Assembly (NCBI RefSeq): GCF_900099645.1
Contig: NZ_FMTL01000002.1
Location: forward strand, 560,334-624,333
Length of the DNA stretch: 64,000 nt
Reading direction: 5' to 3'
Source: Pseudomonas peli
GTDB lineage: Bacteria; Pseudomonadota; Gammaproteobacteria; Pseudomonadales; Pseudomonadaceae
Made by a program: the position numbers and the translations under genes. Below are positions 34,228 to 43,209 of this stretch, piece by piece (position 1 is the first letter of the stretch; every line of letters starts with the position of its first letter). Below the pieces are notes generated by a model, which saw only the letters and a program-made list of their open reading frames with translations, did no database searches and was not told the origin of the DNA.

Positions 34228-34861
34228 TGAGGAGCTCCGTGAGCAGCTGCTGAATCTCGTCAGCTGCAAGGGGGTTATTACTTTCGAGAACCCCAATTCC
34301 CTCGGAGATACACTCGCGATATGCCAAGCGTTGAAACCCTGATGAATTTGCTAGCAGGAGGTTTTCAAACACGCTGACATAGCTGCAAAAATCACTTCGT
34401 TCACGTTGTCGAATCTTTGGGTTGGTCGTCCCCATCGATTGGTAAATCAACACCCGTATTTTTGGATTCAACGGCCGAAGAGCATGGACCTGGTCCTCTA
34501 ATTCTTGCAGGGTCTCCAGGTCCAGTTGGCTGCAAGCGTGAGGAGAAATGACTATGTCCGCAACGGACATTGCACTGATCAGCTCAGGGCTGTTTCTGCC
34601 GGGCACATCAACGATTACAACCTGGTTTTGGCGGCTTAAAACCTTCAGCGCGTCAACCAGGTTTCCTCGTCGCTGTGCGACATTAACAAATGGTGTGTGT
34701 TGTTTTTGCTGTCTTACTGAGCCCCAGTAAAGAGCTGACCCCTGCGGGTCCGCATCAACGAGCACCGCCTTGTTCATCCGGATTGCAAATGCTACGGCCA
34801 AGTTGGTGGCGAGCGTTGTTTTGCCAACGCCACCTTTGTTGCTACCAATGACGATGATCAA
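34220..34861 (-). CDS. parA: ParA-family partition ATPase
   Basis: 213 aa, a compact type Ib ParA. Deviant Walker A KGGVGKTT (residues 9-16), second Asp motif DADPQG (about 38-43) and Walker B region VVIVDVPG. No N-terminal DNA-binding extension, which is usual for ParA proteins working with small ribbon-helix-helix partners. The pair could help maintain the island during excision and cell division. Confidence 0.85.
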   Translation of the reverse strand: MIIVIGSNKGGVGKTTLATNLAVAFAIRMNKAVLVDADPQGSALYWGSVRQQKQHTPFVNVAQRRGNLVDALKVLSRQNQVVIVDVPGRNSPELISAMSVADIVISPHACSQLDLETLQELEDQVHALRPLNPKIRVLIYQSMGTTNPKIRQRERSDFCSYVSVFENLLLANSSGFQRLAYRECISEGIGVLESNNPLAADEIQQLLTELLNG

Positions 34862-34944
34862 ATGCTGATCTCCTATGAGCTGTGATGTATGAGGTCATAG
34901 GCATCGTGTCAGGGCTTTTGAAAATGCAACTGTTGCTACAGCGA

Positions 34945-35259
34945 TTAGACATTTTTGGAGCCGGCACGGCTTATCCAATTGCCCTGAAGCCGAGGTTCCC
35001 AATCTTGAGCTTTTCCCAGCCGTACCAAAATCACTTGCAGGGTCAGCCAATACCTATACCGAGTTTCTTGAGATGAGTTTTTGAGATGGATATCGATGAA
35101 CCAGTGGATGTGCTTTAGTCGCCATTGTTCGGGGTGATGGCGTTGCCAGCGATCGGCAATAGCCTGTTGAATGCAGTTGGCCTGCGTGATGTGACGATTT
35201 TTGGTGTGAGCGGACCCTCTGAGCACTCCGCCAAGAAATGCTTTCATACAGATGCTCAT
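34945..35259 (-). CDS. Small protein translationally coupled to the recombinase
   Basis: 104 aa. Its ATG (35259) overlaps the recombinase stop (ATGA). Contains several Trp and His (Trp-Gln-Arg-His-His-Pro, HIHWFIDIHL) and a basic middle, suggesting DNA binding; the pattern resembles a partner protein often encoded directly after this type of recombinase in Pseudomonas. It may act as accessory or directionality factor. Followed 83 bp later by parA on the same strand. Confidence 0.6.
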   Translation of the reverse strand: MSICMKAFLGGVLRGSAHTKNRHITQANCIQQAIADRWQRHHPEQWRLKHIHWFIDIHLKNSSQETRYRYWLTLQVILVRLGKAQDWEPRLQGNWISRAGSKNV

Positions 35260-36242
35260 GACGAGTGCTTACCCAGATAGGCGTTGGTGACATCCAGTCT
35301 TTCGTGCCCGAGCTCACGGCTGATTTTCTGGCGTGCCTCTCGATTGCTCGACTTCGATAGAACTGGTGATTCATCGTCCGATACGCACACGGGGGCCGGA
35401 ACTCCAGCTAACTCTTGATGCCGGTCGCAGGCATAAGCTGCGCGCAGGTCATGAATGCGTGGTATGCCGTGGGCCTTGAGGGTAATGCGTGAGGCGTTAA
35501 CTGTGCCCCTCAAAAACTCAACGTAACTTTCGGTAGGGGACAGTAGGTTTCGACTACCTGGTGTGGAAATGCTTCTGGCGAACTCAATCGCTGAAAGCAC
35601 AATGTCCGTTGCGGGTACCCAGCGAGGTGCGAATGCACCGGAGCGGCCGCCCTTGCAACCGTCTTGGATGTTGATCTGTCCAAACTTGGAGGCCTCCCGC
35701 GCTAAGCGGGGCAGGTCTGCAAGGATGGCTTCTCTCAGTCGCATACCTGTAGCCCTAGCTAGCAGGATTATTGCAGCCACTCGCGGAAAGTCGGTCTTGA
35801 TCAGGTCATCAATCAATGGATCTAGGTGTTCAAAAATCATTCCTTGCGGAGCGACGGATCTGATGTGGCTGCGCTTTTCTCCGAGTACTTTTCCAATCTT
35901 GGAAATATGAACTTTGGTGTCGCCACGAAGAATCTTCATAACGACATTTACGCTGGAAATTCGATTTGTTGCCGTGCTGACGGAGATGTCACCGTTTTCT
36001 AGCAAGCCGCGAACATGGGCAGCGTACGCATAGAAAACTTCTTGGTTGATAAGACGAGCATCTGCAATTTGATGCGATGACAACAGCCAGTCGCAGAAAA
36101 GGCGGCAGCGCTCTGAATGTGCTTGCACTGTTGCGTAATGCCCATCTGCGAAATGTGTGCGGAGGCAATTTTTGATCGCGTAATGCAGCTTGCGGCCAAA
36201 GCCGAAGTTTCTACTGTCACGTGAACCGTGATTTTTTGACAT
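35256..36242 (-). CDS. Tyrosine recombinase (PF12835-like)
   Basis: 328 aa from ATG at 36242, with AAGGAG upstream; an ORF opening at 36404 is not used. Catalytic residues: Arg168 (TGMRLREA), His264-x-x-Arg267 (IHDLRAAY), His313 (LGHERLDV) and Tyr322 (AYLG). The N-terminal half lacks the SAM-like pattern of XerC and resembles the DNA-binding part of the Integrase_1 family. It is the fourth recombinase-like gene of the window and lies at the right-hand end of the accessory part, about 1.1 kb from pqqF. Confidence 0.8.
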   Translation of the reverse strand: MSKNHGSRDSRNFGFGRKLHYAIKNCLRTHFADGHYATVQAHSERCRLFCDWLLSSHQIADARLINQEVFYAYAAHVRGLLENGDISVSTATNRISSVNVVMKILRGDTKVHISKIGKVLGEKRSHIRSVAPQGMIFEHLDPLIDDLIKTDFPRVAAIILLARATGMRLREAILADLPRLAREASKFGQINIQDGCKGGRSGAFAPRWVPATDIVLSAIEFARSISTPGSRNLLSPTESYVEFLRGTVNASRITLKAHGIPRIHDLRAAYACDRHQELAGVPAPVCVSDDESPVLSKSSNREARQKISRELGHERLDVTNAYLGKHSS

Positions 36243-37407
36243 GGATACTCCTTGCCTAGTTAAAGGCGAACATTCTGAAAAGTGGTTGTCCGGATAGAAC
36301 GAAAAGCAGTCAGCCAACTCCCGCCGGGGATGTTTAGTGTTAACGCGATATGCGCACTGGCTGATGAGCGAAACTGTGGAGCGCCGATAGGCACTCCTTT
36401 GCAATGCATGGCCCTGAAGGCCCGAAACGGGCGGCGGGAAGGCTGGCTACCTGACAAAAACAGCCGCAAAGCTTTTTAGGTCTGCATAGCTACAGGTCTA
36501 CTTGTCAGGTAGAGGTCCATTTTGGACGCAGCGTATGAGTTGGCACCGTCTAGCCTAGCTAGAAACAGGTGATTGTCAGTAGGAATGTCTGGGGCGCTGA
36601 TTGGTGAAAGCTATAACCGGCGTGGCTTTGAGCTTTCCCGACCAAGGCCGTCTCTGTTTAGGGCAAGTCATCTTCTAACGACAGTCGAGACTATGGCTAG
36701 GATGGCGGTCTAAACAGCTTGTTGTCGAACTGGAATCTTTTCGGAGTAGCGATAAGACCGCGGTTATGGTCATTGACGAACGTCAGGACATCGCACCGTG
36801 ACTTTAAGGCCGGAGATGAAATTGGCGTGTGATGCATGCTGAGCGCAAACAATACTGCCGCATGGTTGGCAAAATGACTCTGCCAAGGTGGTGATCACGC
36901 CTATAAGTTCCGGACGTGAACGAATTGAGGTGCTGGTGCCACCAGCTAGGGTTGATGTCCGCACATGGGTCATCATTACGAGTTAATATTTCCACGATAC
37001 AGTGGGTTTTGACAAGCGAAAAAATGGCCCGATTGCGTGCTTGCTCACATCCTTGATGCTAGATGCAGAAAAAGTTCACTTATGTGAACTTTATTCAGGG
37101 AAGGATGAGGACTGGTCATTAAAAAGCGTTCAAGTGGATAAAAAGTTCACTTTTGTGAACTTAAACCAGCAGTGAGCAAATGGCTGAAGCTTTGGGACAC
37201 CGTTCTGGCGCATGGAAGGTTCACATTTGTGAACTTATTCCTGTGCTCAGCGTTTTGTTAACTGAGCGCGCAGTGATCGATTGAGCTGGTTTACAGGGGC
37301 GAATAGCTGCAATCGGCCTGTATTGATTAGTTCCAAAGAACTATTGTGCCTCAGCTTGATGTGGTCAATGCTGGTTCTTAAACCTACGTCCTACGGCTTT
37401 GCCCGTT
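36243..37407. other. Gene-free 1.2-kb boundary region with palindromes
   Basis: No gene is supported between the recombinase and pqqF; frames such as 36770-36976 have no ribosome binding site and unlikely composition. The right half contains the three GTTCAC-N4-GTGAAC palindromes. This is the likely boundary between accessory DNA and core genome; no direct repeat of an att site was found by eye. Confidence 0.5.
37074..37234. repeat. Three GTTCAC-N4-GTGAAC palindromes
   Basis: Perfect 6+6 dyads at 37074-37089, 37145-37160 and 37219-37234, with AAA/AAG flanks. Spacings are 71 and 74 bp, near seven helical turns. They look like binding sites for a dimeric regulator or an element-encoded protein, or a small origin. 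Nearest gene is pqqF, 170 bp to the right. Confidence 0.7.
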
Positions 37408-39882
37408 ATGTCCGATGTAATCGATTGTTACTCCCTCCAGAATATGAGCCCCGTTTTTTTGCGCCTAGATAACGGGTTATCAGTCAGGTTGTTCAGCCTT
37501 CCTTGGCTAAACCAATCGGCTCTGTGTTTGCAGGTACATGCCGGCAGCCATGATGAGCCGCTGGAATATCCGGGGTTGGCGCATTTTTTGGAGCACCTGC
37601 TGTTTCTTGGCAGCGCCGGATTTACCGCTGAGCAACGCCTGATGCCCTTTGTGCAGGCGTGCGGCGGCCAGGTGAATGCCACCACGCAGGCGCATTACAC
37701 CGAGTATTTCTGTGAGGTACCGACCTTTTATCTGGAAGAGGCGCTGGTGCGGCTGTTGGACATGCTGGCTCGGCCGCTGCTGGAAGAGGCCGAGCAACTG
37801 CGCGAGCGAGAAGTAGTGCATGCCGAATTCATTGCCCGTAGCCAGGATGTCGACACCTTGCTTGGCGCTGCGTTGGGGCAAGCCCTGGCCGAAGGGCATC
37901 GTTGCGCTGTGTTTCAGGCGGGTAATCGCGACACGTTGCCGGTTACTGATGCAGCGTTCCAGCAGGCGCTACGGGCTTTTCATCAGGCGTTCTACCACGC
38001 TGGCAATTGTCAGTTAAGCATCGTGGCGCCGTTGTCACTGGCGGATCTCACGGCTCTGTCGCAACGCCATGGGGCGCTGCTGCCCGAGGCGCAGGCAGTC
38101 GTTCGCAGTCGGCTGGCGCCACTGTTACCGCTGCGCACTGAACGGCTGCGATTGAACCTGCGGAGTGCAGCCGCCACTCTGCATCTGGGGTTTGCCCTGG
38201 AGTTGCCTGAAGCGCGTGCGGACAGCGCACTTGATTGGCTGCTCGGCTGGCTATTGGATGAAGCGCCGGCAGGCTTGAATGCCGGCTTGCGTGAGAGTGG
38301 ATTGGGCGAGGTGGCGCGTGCCCAGGTGTTGTACTGCCATGCGGGACAAGCCTTGTTGCTGTTGAGTATGCGCGGTGGTGTTGCCCCGAATGAGGCGGTG
38401 GCATTGCTGCTTGATTGGCTGGCCTTTGTCAGTGCGCAGGCCGATCCTCTGGCGTGGCATGAGGCGTATCAGCAGACTCGCCAGTTGCGCCTGTGTGGCA
38501 TGACACCACTGGCGTTGGCCCGTGACTGGCAAGCTCCCGCATCTGATGATGGCGGGGCGATTTGCCAGCTGTTGCAGCAGTTGCAAGAGCCGCAGCGCCG
38601 TTGTGTGCTGCTGGCGGATGAGCGCGAGCTGCCACCCTGGCCTGGTACGGGTTTCCCCTTGAAGATGCGTGCCGAGCCGGCGCTGCCGCTGCCAGTGCTG
38701 CGTGGTCGTTGGCAGTTGCCGGCACGCAACCCCTTGCTGGCAGCGGTCGAGTTGCCGACGGTGAAGCTTGCCGTGCCTGCGGCATGGCGCTGGCTAGCGA
38801 CGCCGGTTGATTACAGGGTGCCGGCGGCGGCCATGGCGGTGTGGCAGGCGCGTTGCTGTTTTGCTGAGCCATTGGGTGCGAGCGTATTGCTCAACCTGGC
38901 GCACACCGCTTTGCGGGCCGTGACCCAGCATCTGCATAACGTCGGTATCAGCCTGAGTCTGGAGGCAGAGGCCGCCAGCCTGAGTGTGCGTGTGCAAGGC
39001 AGTGCCAGGTTGATTCCCGCGGCGGTTGGTCTTTTGATGCCGGCGTTGTTGCAGCCTGCGCTGGCGCAGTGGTCGGCGCTTGCGGAGGCTGAGGCGCCGA
39101 GTATGCCGATACGCCAGTTGTTGGCGGCGTCTGCCGAGCTGATGCAAGGTCAAGCACAAGCGCTTGCGGGCGAGGTGGCTATTACGTTGCAACAGCGTTA
39201 TCGCCCGATGCGCATCGAAGCCCTCGGGGTAGGGCTGGATCGCCCGGATCAGTTACGGATTGAGCGCCTGTTCAGCACCTCAGCGCTCTGGCCGTCTGCG
39301 CTCGTTGCCCCGTTGCAATCTGGCTTGTATTGGCGAACACGGACCGCGCCCGGGGACAGCGCGCTGCTGCTGTTCTGCCCGCAAGTGGATGAGTCGCCCG
39401 CTACCGAGGCCTGCTGGCGGATGTTGGCGCATCTGCACCAGGGCGCGTTCTACCAGCGTCTGCGCAGTGAGTTGCAGCTGGGGTATGCGGTGTTCTGCAG
39501 TTACCGGCAGATCCAGGGGCGACGTGGGTTGCTGTTCGGTGTGCAATCGCCGGGGTGCAAGGCCGCAGAAATTCTGCAGCACATTCAGGCTTTTCTACAG
39601 GCGCGCAGTGCTTGGCTGGCTGGGCTGGATCAGGCTGCATTGGCTGCGTCGATTACTGCACTGCTTGGCCAGTGGCAGGTGCAGGCGCGTAGCTGTGACG
39701 GGCTGGCCGAGCAGGCCTGGCTGGCGCACCTGGCCGGTCTTTCAGATGATCATGGCGAGGCCGTGCAACAGGCGTTGCAGTCGCTCAGCCTGGTGACCGT
39801 GCAGCAGGCTCAGCAGGCGCTGCTTGAGGCTTCCGCGGGCTGGTACGTACTGAGCAACGAGCCCACGCCCGCTCACATCTAA
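37408..39882 (+). CDS. pqqF: PqqF, M16 metallopeptidase of PQQ biosynthesis
   Basis: 824 aa from ATG at 37408; ATG 37444 is an alternative, and a TTG at 37399 is rejected. The M16 zinc motif HFLEH lies at about residues 59-63 with the third ligand Glu in the EREVVHAEF region about 75 residues later. Length and Leu/Ala-rich C-terminal half fit PqqF of Pseudomonas. PqqF (with PqqG) releases the cross-linked Glu-Tyr precursor from the PqqA peptide. pqqA-E are not in the window. In P. aeruginosa the gene also precedes the exa locus (PA1973), so the core order is kept. Confidence 0.9.
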   Translation: MSDVIDCYSLQNMSPVFLRLDNGLSVRLFSLPWLNQSALCLQVHAGSHDEPLEYPGLAHFLEHLLFLGSAGFTAEQRLMPFVQACGGQVNATTQAHYTEYFCEVPTFYLEEALVRLLDMLARPLLEEAEQLREREVVHAEFIARSQDVDTLLGAALGQALAEGHRCAVFQAGNRDTLPVTDAAFQQALRAFHQAFYHAGNCQLSIVAPLSLADLTALSQRHGALLPEAQAVVRSRLAPLLPLRTERLRLNLRSAAATLHLGFALELPEARADSALDWLLGWLLDEAPAGLNAGLRESGLGEVARAQVLYCHAGQALLLLSMRGGVAPNEAVALLLDWLAFVSAQADPLAWHEAYQQTRQLRLCGMTPLALARDWQAPASDDGGAICQLLQQLQEPQRRCVLLADERELPPWPGTGFPLKMRAEPALPLPVLRGRWQLPARNPLLAAVELPTVKLAVPAAWRWLATPVDYRVPAAAMAVWQARCCFAEPLGASVLLNLAHTALRAVTQHLHNVGISLSLEAEAASLSVRVQGSARLIPAAVGLLMPALLQPALAQWSALAEAEAPSMPIRQLLAASAELMQGQAQALAGEVAITLQQRYRPMRIEALGVGLDRPDQLRIERLFSTSALWPSALVAPLQSGLYWRTRTAPGDSALLLFCPQVDESPATEACWRMLAHLHQGAFYQRLRSELQLGYAVFCSYRQIQGRRGLLFGVQSPGCKAAEILQHIQAFLQARSAWLAGLDQAALAASITALLGQWQVQARSCDGLAEQAWLAHLAGLSDDHGEAVQQALQSLSLVTVQQAQQALLEASAGWYVLSNEPTPAHI

Positions 39883-40220
39883 GGGCTGTTTCTCGCCACG
39901 CTCCTCTCTCAGTTTGCGCATTCCGTTGGGATCAGCCCGTTTGCGTACTGATCGGTTCGCGTCCATGCATTTCTCACCCGCAGCCATGCCGCCATTGTTC
40001 ATCTGGGCAGGGCTTAGTCCGTCTACGACCTTGGGTGGGCATCCTTGCGGGCAGGGTCTTTGGGAGTGGCGGTCGTACACCGTTCCGACAGCGCCTCCAG
40101 GACGGGCCAAAGCAGCAGGCAATCAAGGCCATGGCAGCGTATGGCCGCTATCAGGGCTTTTCGATAATCGCCTCCGACCCGACTGACCGTTGCCGGTCGT
40201 CCCATCCAGCGGAGAGTGTT
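39883..40220. other. Gene-free region between pqqF and the porin
   Basis: 338 bases with no supported gene. The ribosome binding site GGAG for the porin is at its end. No terminator with U-run is obvious after pqqF. Confidence 0.4.
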
Positions 40221-41405
40221 ATGAACAACAACAAGATCGCCAGCACCCGATTTCTGCCCCTGACCCTGGCTGCTGCCGTCGCCATGGCGACAGCACAACA
40301 TGCAGCTGCCGAGATCGTCCTGTATGACCAGGACGAAACCACCTTTTCCACCGATGGCTATATCAACGCCTTCTATGTGAACAGCGATGTAGACCGTGAA
40401 GGCGAGCAGTTTGACCGTCGCCAGTCGCGGGTGAAGATGGGCTTTCTGCCCAACTGGATCGGCTTCAACTTTGGCAAGCAGATCGATGGCCTGAAACTCG
40501 GCGGGCGTTCGTCGTTCTGGGTCACCATCAACGACAGCGAAACCAACGGCACCGATACCGCTATCGATGTGCGTCAGTTCTACGGCACCGTTTCCAGCCC
40601 GGAGTGGGGCGAGGTGCTGGTGGGTAAGGACTTTGGCCTGTTCTCGCGCTCGAACATCTTCCTGGACGAACTGCTGGCCGGTTACGGCAACGTCAGTGAC
40701 ACCCTGGGCCTGGTGGATGGCAACGGCGTATCGTTCGGCAACATCGGCACCGGCTACCCGTATCCGTTCCCGACGTCGCAGATCACCTACCGCAACAACA
40801 ATCTGGCAGAAGGCCTGCGTGTGGCAGTGGGTATCATGGACCCTGTGGACACCAACGATGACAGCGCCGTGGGCAAGTCCTACCAGGAGGAGCCGCGCTT
40901 CGAGTCCGAGGTCAGCTATCAGTTCGATGTGGGCGGCGCGACCATCTACTCCTGGCTCAACGGCGCTTACCAGACCTCCGATAACACCGACAAGGCCGTC
41001 GACAGCGTGACCTCGCAAGGCCTTGGTTATGGCGTGCAGGCGAAGATGGCCGGTTTCTCGGTCACCGCGTCGGGTTTCCAGGCTGAAGGGATCAACCCGT
41101 TCTTCACCAACAATGCCGGTGAAGCCACGCTGCGCGAGATCGACAGCGAAGGCTACCTGCTGCAGGGCTCCTACACCTTCGGCAAAAACCGCGTGGCGCT
41201 GTCCTACGGCAAAACCGAGGATGACGGCAACGGCCTGGGTACTGCCGCCGACTACGAGACTCGCGGCATCGCCTATTTCCGCACCATCAACGACAACCTC
41301 AAGCTGGTAGCCGAGTACAACCAGTACGAGATTGATGCCGCCGAGGGCAGCGGTCTGGGTGAGGACACCAACACCTTCGCGGTGGGTGCCGTCCTCAGCT
41401 GGTAA
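40221..41405 (+). CDS. Putative outer-membrane porin
   Basis: 394 aa; ATG at 40221 with GGAG upstream. A signal peptide (about 1-30, Ala-Ala-Ala cleavage) is followed by a beta-barrel-like sequence of alternating residues, Gly/Asp/Asn-rich turns, and a terminal aromatic residue (...AVLSW) typical of porins. It resembles Gram-negative porins of the OmpC/DcaP-like group rather than OprD. Likely supplies alcohols or other substrates to the periplasmic dehydrogenases. A GC-rich terminator follows. Confidence 0.8.
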   Translation: MNNNKIASTRFLPLTLAAAVAMATAQHAAAEIVLYDQDETTFSTDGYINAFYVNSDVDREGEQFDRRQSRVKMGFLPNWIGFNFGKQIDGLKLGGRSSFWVTINDSETNGTDTAIDVRQFYGTVSSPEWGEVLVGKDFGLFSRSNIFLDELLAGYGNVSDTLGLVDGNGVSFGNIGTGYPYPFPTSQITYRNNNLAEGLRVAVGIMDPVDTNDDSAVGKSYQEEPRFESEVSYQFDVGGATIYSWLNGAYQTSDNTDKAVDSVTSQGLGYGVQAKMAGFSVTASGFQAEGINPFFTNNAGEATLREIDSEGYLLQGSYTFGKNRVALSYGKTEDDGNGLGTAADYETRGIAYFRTINDNLKLVAEYNQYEIDAAEGSGLGEDTNTFAVGAVLSW

Positions 41406-41418
41406 GCATGCAGCACAG

Positions 41419-41443
41419 GCCGGGCAAACCTTGCCCGGCTTTT
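41419..41443 (+). terminator. Rho-independent terminator after the porin
   Basis: GCCGGGCAA, ACC loop, TTGCCCGGC then TTTT. Placed 14 bp after the porin stop and 15 bp before the 27-residue gene. Confidence 0.85.
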
Positions 41444-41457
41444 ACCTGGAGGTTGCC

Positions 41458-41541
41458 ATGCCCCTGGATGCCCTGCTGATTCTGCTGCCCTGCAGCAGCG
41501 TACTGCTCGCATTGCCACTGCTGCTGATGCGTTGCCTATAA
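41458..41541 (+). CDS. 27-residue hydrophobic peptide
   Basis: ATG at 41458 follows an excellent ribosome binding site (TGGAGG). The peptide is nearly all Leu/Ala/Val/Pro with two cysteines, so one membrane helix. It ends 27 bp before the start of the next membrane-protein gene on the same strand. No counterpart in known PQQ loci comes to mind. Translation signal is strong, the size makes it uncertain. Confidence 0.5.
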   Translation: MPLDALLILLPCSSVLLALPLLLMRCL

Positions 41542-41567
41542 CCCTACCTGACACCAAGGACGACACC

Positions 41568-41960
41568 ATGCTCGGTTTATGGAGTGCACATGCCCAGCAA
41601 TACCTACTGTGGCTGACCCTGGCCACCACCTTGGTCTTTGCATTGCCGATTTTCTGCATCCCGCTGGTCTGGGCCCGTTTGATGGGCTGGACGTTGCCCA
41701 GTCACACCCACCTGGCGGTGTATTTCGGGCGCTGCCTGGGGGCTTTTATCCTGATTGTTGAAGCCTTGATGTTGCGCGCCGCGTTGACTGGCGAGGCGAT
41801 TCACACGACTTTCGAGGTGCTCGCCGCCGTGGCCGTGATGATGATCATCGTCCACGTCTATGGGGCTCTGCGGCGTATTCAGCCGCTCAGTGAAACCCTG
41901 GAGATCGGCTTCTACAGCGGCCTGCTGATGCTGACACTGTTGTTCTGGCCCGCTACTTAG
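41568..41960 (+). CDS. Small membrane protein upstream of nosP (PA1974-like)
   Basis: 130 aa from ATG at 41568 (AAGGA upstream). Four hydrophobic segments (about 12-32, 45-65, 72-92, 108-126) connected by short loops. The position between pqqF and nosP matches the hypothetical protein PA1974 of P. aeruginosa. No motif suggests its role. Its stop codon lies inside a copy of the PQQ-locus motif (41954-41968). Confidence 0.7.
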   Translation: MLGLWSAHAQQYLLWLTLATTLVFALPIFCIPLVWARLMGWTLPSHTHLAVYFGRCLGAFILIVEALMLRAALTGEAIHTTFEVLAAVAVMMIIVHVYGALRRIQPLSETLEIGFYSGLLMLTLLFWPAT

Positions 41961-41968
41961 GAACTAGT
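41954..41968. promoter_or_regulatory. PQQ-locus motif, copy before nosP
   Basis: CTACTTAGGAACTAG fits CTACYWAGGRASTAG. It lies 87 bp before the nosP start. A second, weaker variant (CTACTCAAGTGG) follows at about 41986. See the regulon finding. Confidence 0.5.
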
Positions 41969-42054
41969 CCTGCGCTACTCAAGTGGCATGTGGGGCAGTG
42001 GAGCAGCTTCGTAGAATAACCCCAGTAATTACCGTGTTTCTCATGGGGGCCGCT

Positions 42055-43209
42055 ATGCCGCATACGCATACCGAAGGTGTGGTGACCGCCACTGCCAACG
42101 CCACGGATGTCGAGCTGGTGGCGCAGGAATTGGCCCGTCAGCTGATCCATCCACACCTTGGCTTTGTACTGTTCTTCTGCTCGGCGGAATACGACCTGCA
42201 GAGCCTGGGCGAGGCCTTGGACCAATACTTTGGCGGGATCAACCTGGTGGGCTGCACCAGTGCCGGGGAGATCACCGCCCAGGGCTATGACCGTGGTTGC
42301 GTCAGCGCCATCGGCTTCGACCACCGCAGCTTTTCGATTGCCAGCGCGCTGATCGACGAGATGGAGCGCTTCAGTCTGATCGATGCGCAACAGCTGGTTG
42401 AGCGCCTGGTCAGTGATTGCCGTAACAATGAGCTGGCTACTATCAAGGGTCACAGTTTCGCCCTGACCCTACTCGACGGCCTGTCCAGTCGCGAGGAAGT
42501 GGTGCTTGGCGCGTTGAGCGCGGCCTTTGGCAGCATTCCACACTTTGGCGGGTCGGCCGGCGACGACAATCACCTGACCCGCACCCACGTCTACTACAAC
42601 GGCGAATTCCATACCGGTGCGGCGGTGGTGGTGCTGTTCAATACCTGGCTGGATTTCGAGGTGTTCAGCACCCATCACATTCTGCCGCGTGACGAGAAGT
42701 TGGTGGTAACCCGTGCCGACAGCACCAGCCGGCGGGTCTATGAGCTCAATGCAGCGCCAGCAGCGCTGGAGTATGCCGAGCTGATCGGCGTGCCGCTGGA
42801 GGCCCTCGACCATCGCCTGTTTGCCGCCCATCCACTGGCCGTGCGTATTGGTGGCCAGTACTACGTGCGCTCCATCCAGCGAGTCAACGATGACCTCAGC
42901 CTGACCTTCTATTGCGCGGTAGAGAACGGCATCGTGCTCACCGCCATGCAGCCCGGACCATTACTGCCTGACCTGCAAGGGGTGTTCGACGGCCTGCGTG
43001 AACGGCTCGGGCCATTGCTGCTGACGATTGGCTGCGACTGCTTTCTGCGCCGTCTGGAAATCGAAGGGCGCGACGGGGTCGAGCCGGTGTCGGCCTTTCT
43101 GCGCAGCCAGAACGTGATCGGCTTCAATACCTACGGAGAGCAGTTCAATGGCATGCACATCAACCAGACCTTTACCGGAGTCGCCATTGGCCGTCCTGGT
43201 CGCAGTTGA
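42055..43209 (+). CDS. nosP: NosP, FIST-domain nitric-oxide sensor
   Basis: 384 aa. ATG at 42055 has GGGGG upstream. The FIST N-terminal domain (about 30-215) and FIST_C domain (about 220-370) are recognisable, with the conserved GGSAGD segment (about 165-170) and many His candidates for haem binding. In P. aeruginosa NosP (PA1975) binds haem and NO and inhibits the adjacent kinase NahK, leading to biofilm dispersal. The gene overlaps nahK by 62 bases, so the two are made together. Confidence 0.85.
   Translation: MPHTHTEGVVTATANATDVELVAQELARQLIHPHLGFVLFFCSAEYDLQSLGEALDQYFGGINLVGCTSAGEITAQGYDRGCVSAIGFDHRSFSIASALIDEMERFSLIDAQQLVERLVSDCRNNELATIKGHSFALTLLDGLSSREEVVLGALSAAFGSIPHFGGSAGDDNHLTRTHVYYNGEFHTGAAVVVLFNTWLDFEVFSTHHILPRDEKLVVTRADSTSRRVYELNAAPAALEYAELIGVPLEALDHRLFAAHPLAVRIGGQYYVRSIQRVNDDLSLTFYCAVENGIVLTAMQPGPLLPDLQGVFDGLRERLGPLLLTIGCDCFLRRLEIEGRDGVEPVSAFLRSQNVIGFNTYGEQFNGMHINQTFTGVAIGRPGRS

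Noticed and set aside
36770..36976. 68-codon minus-strand frame in the boundary region
   Set aside because: No ribosome binding site, no folded-protein pattern, overlaps another equally poor frame.
40023..41018. 331-codon minus-strand frame opposite the porin
   Set aside because: Shadow of the porin, which has a signal peptide, ribosome binding site and terminal aromatic residue.
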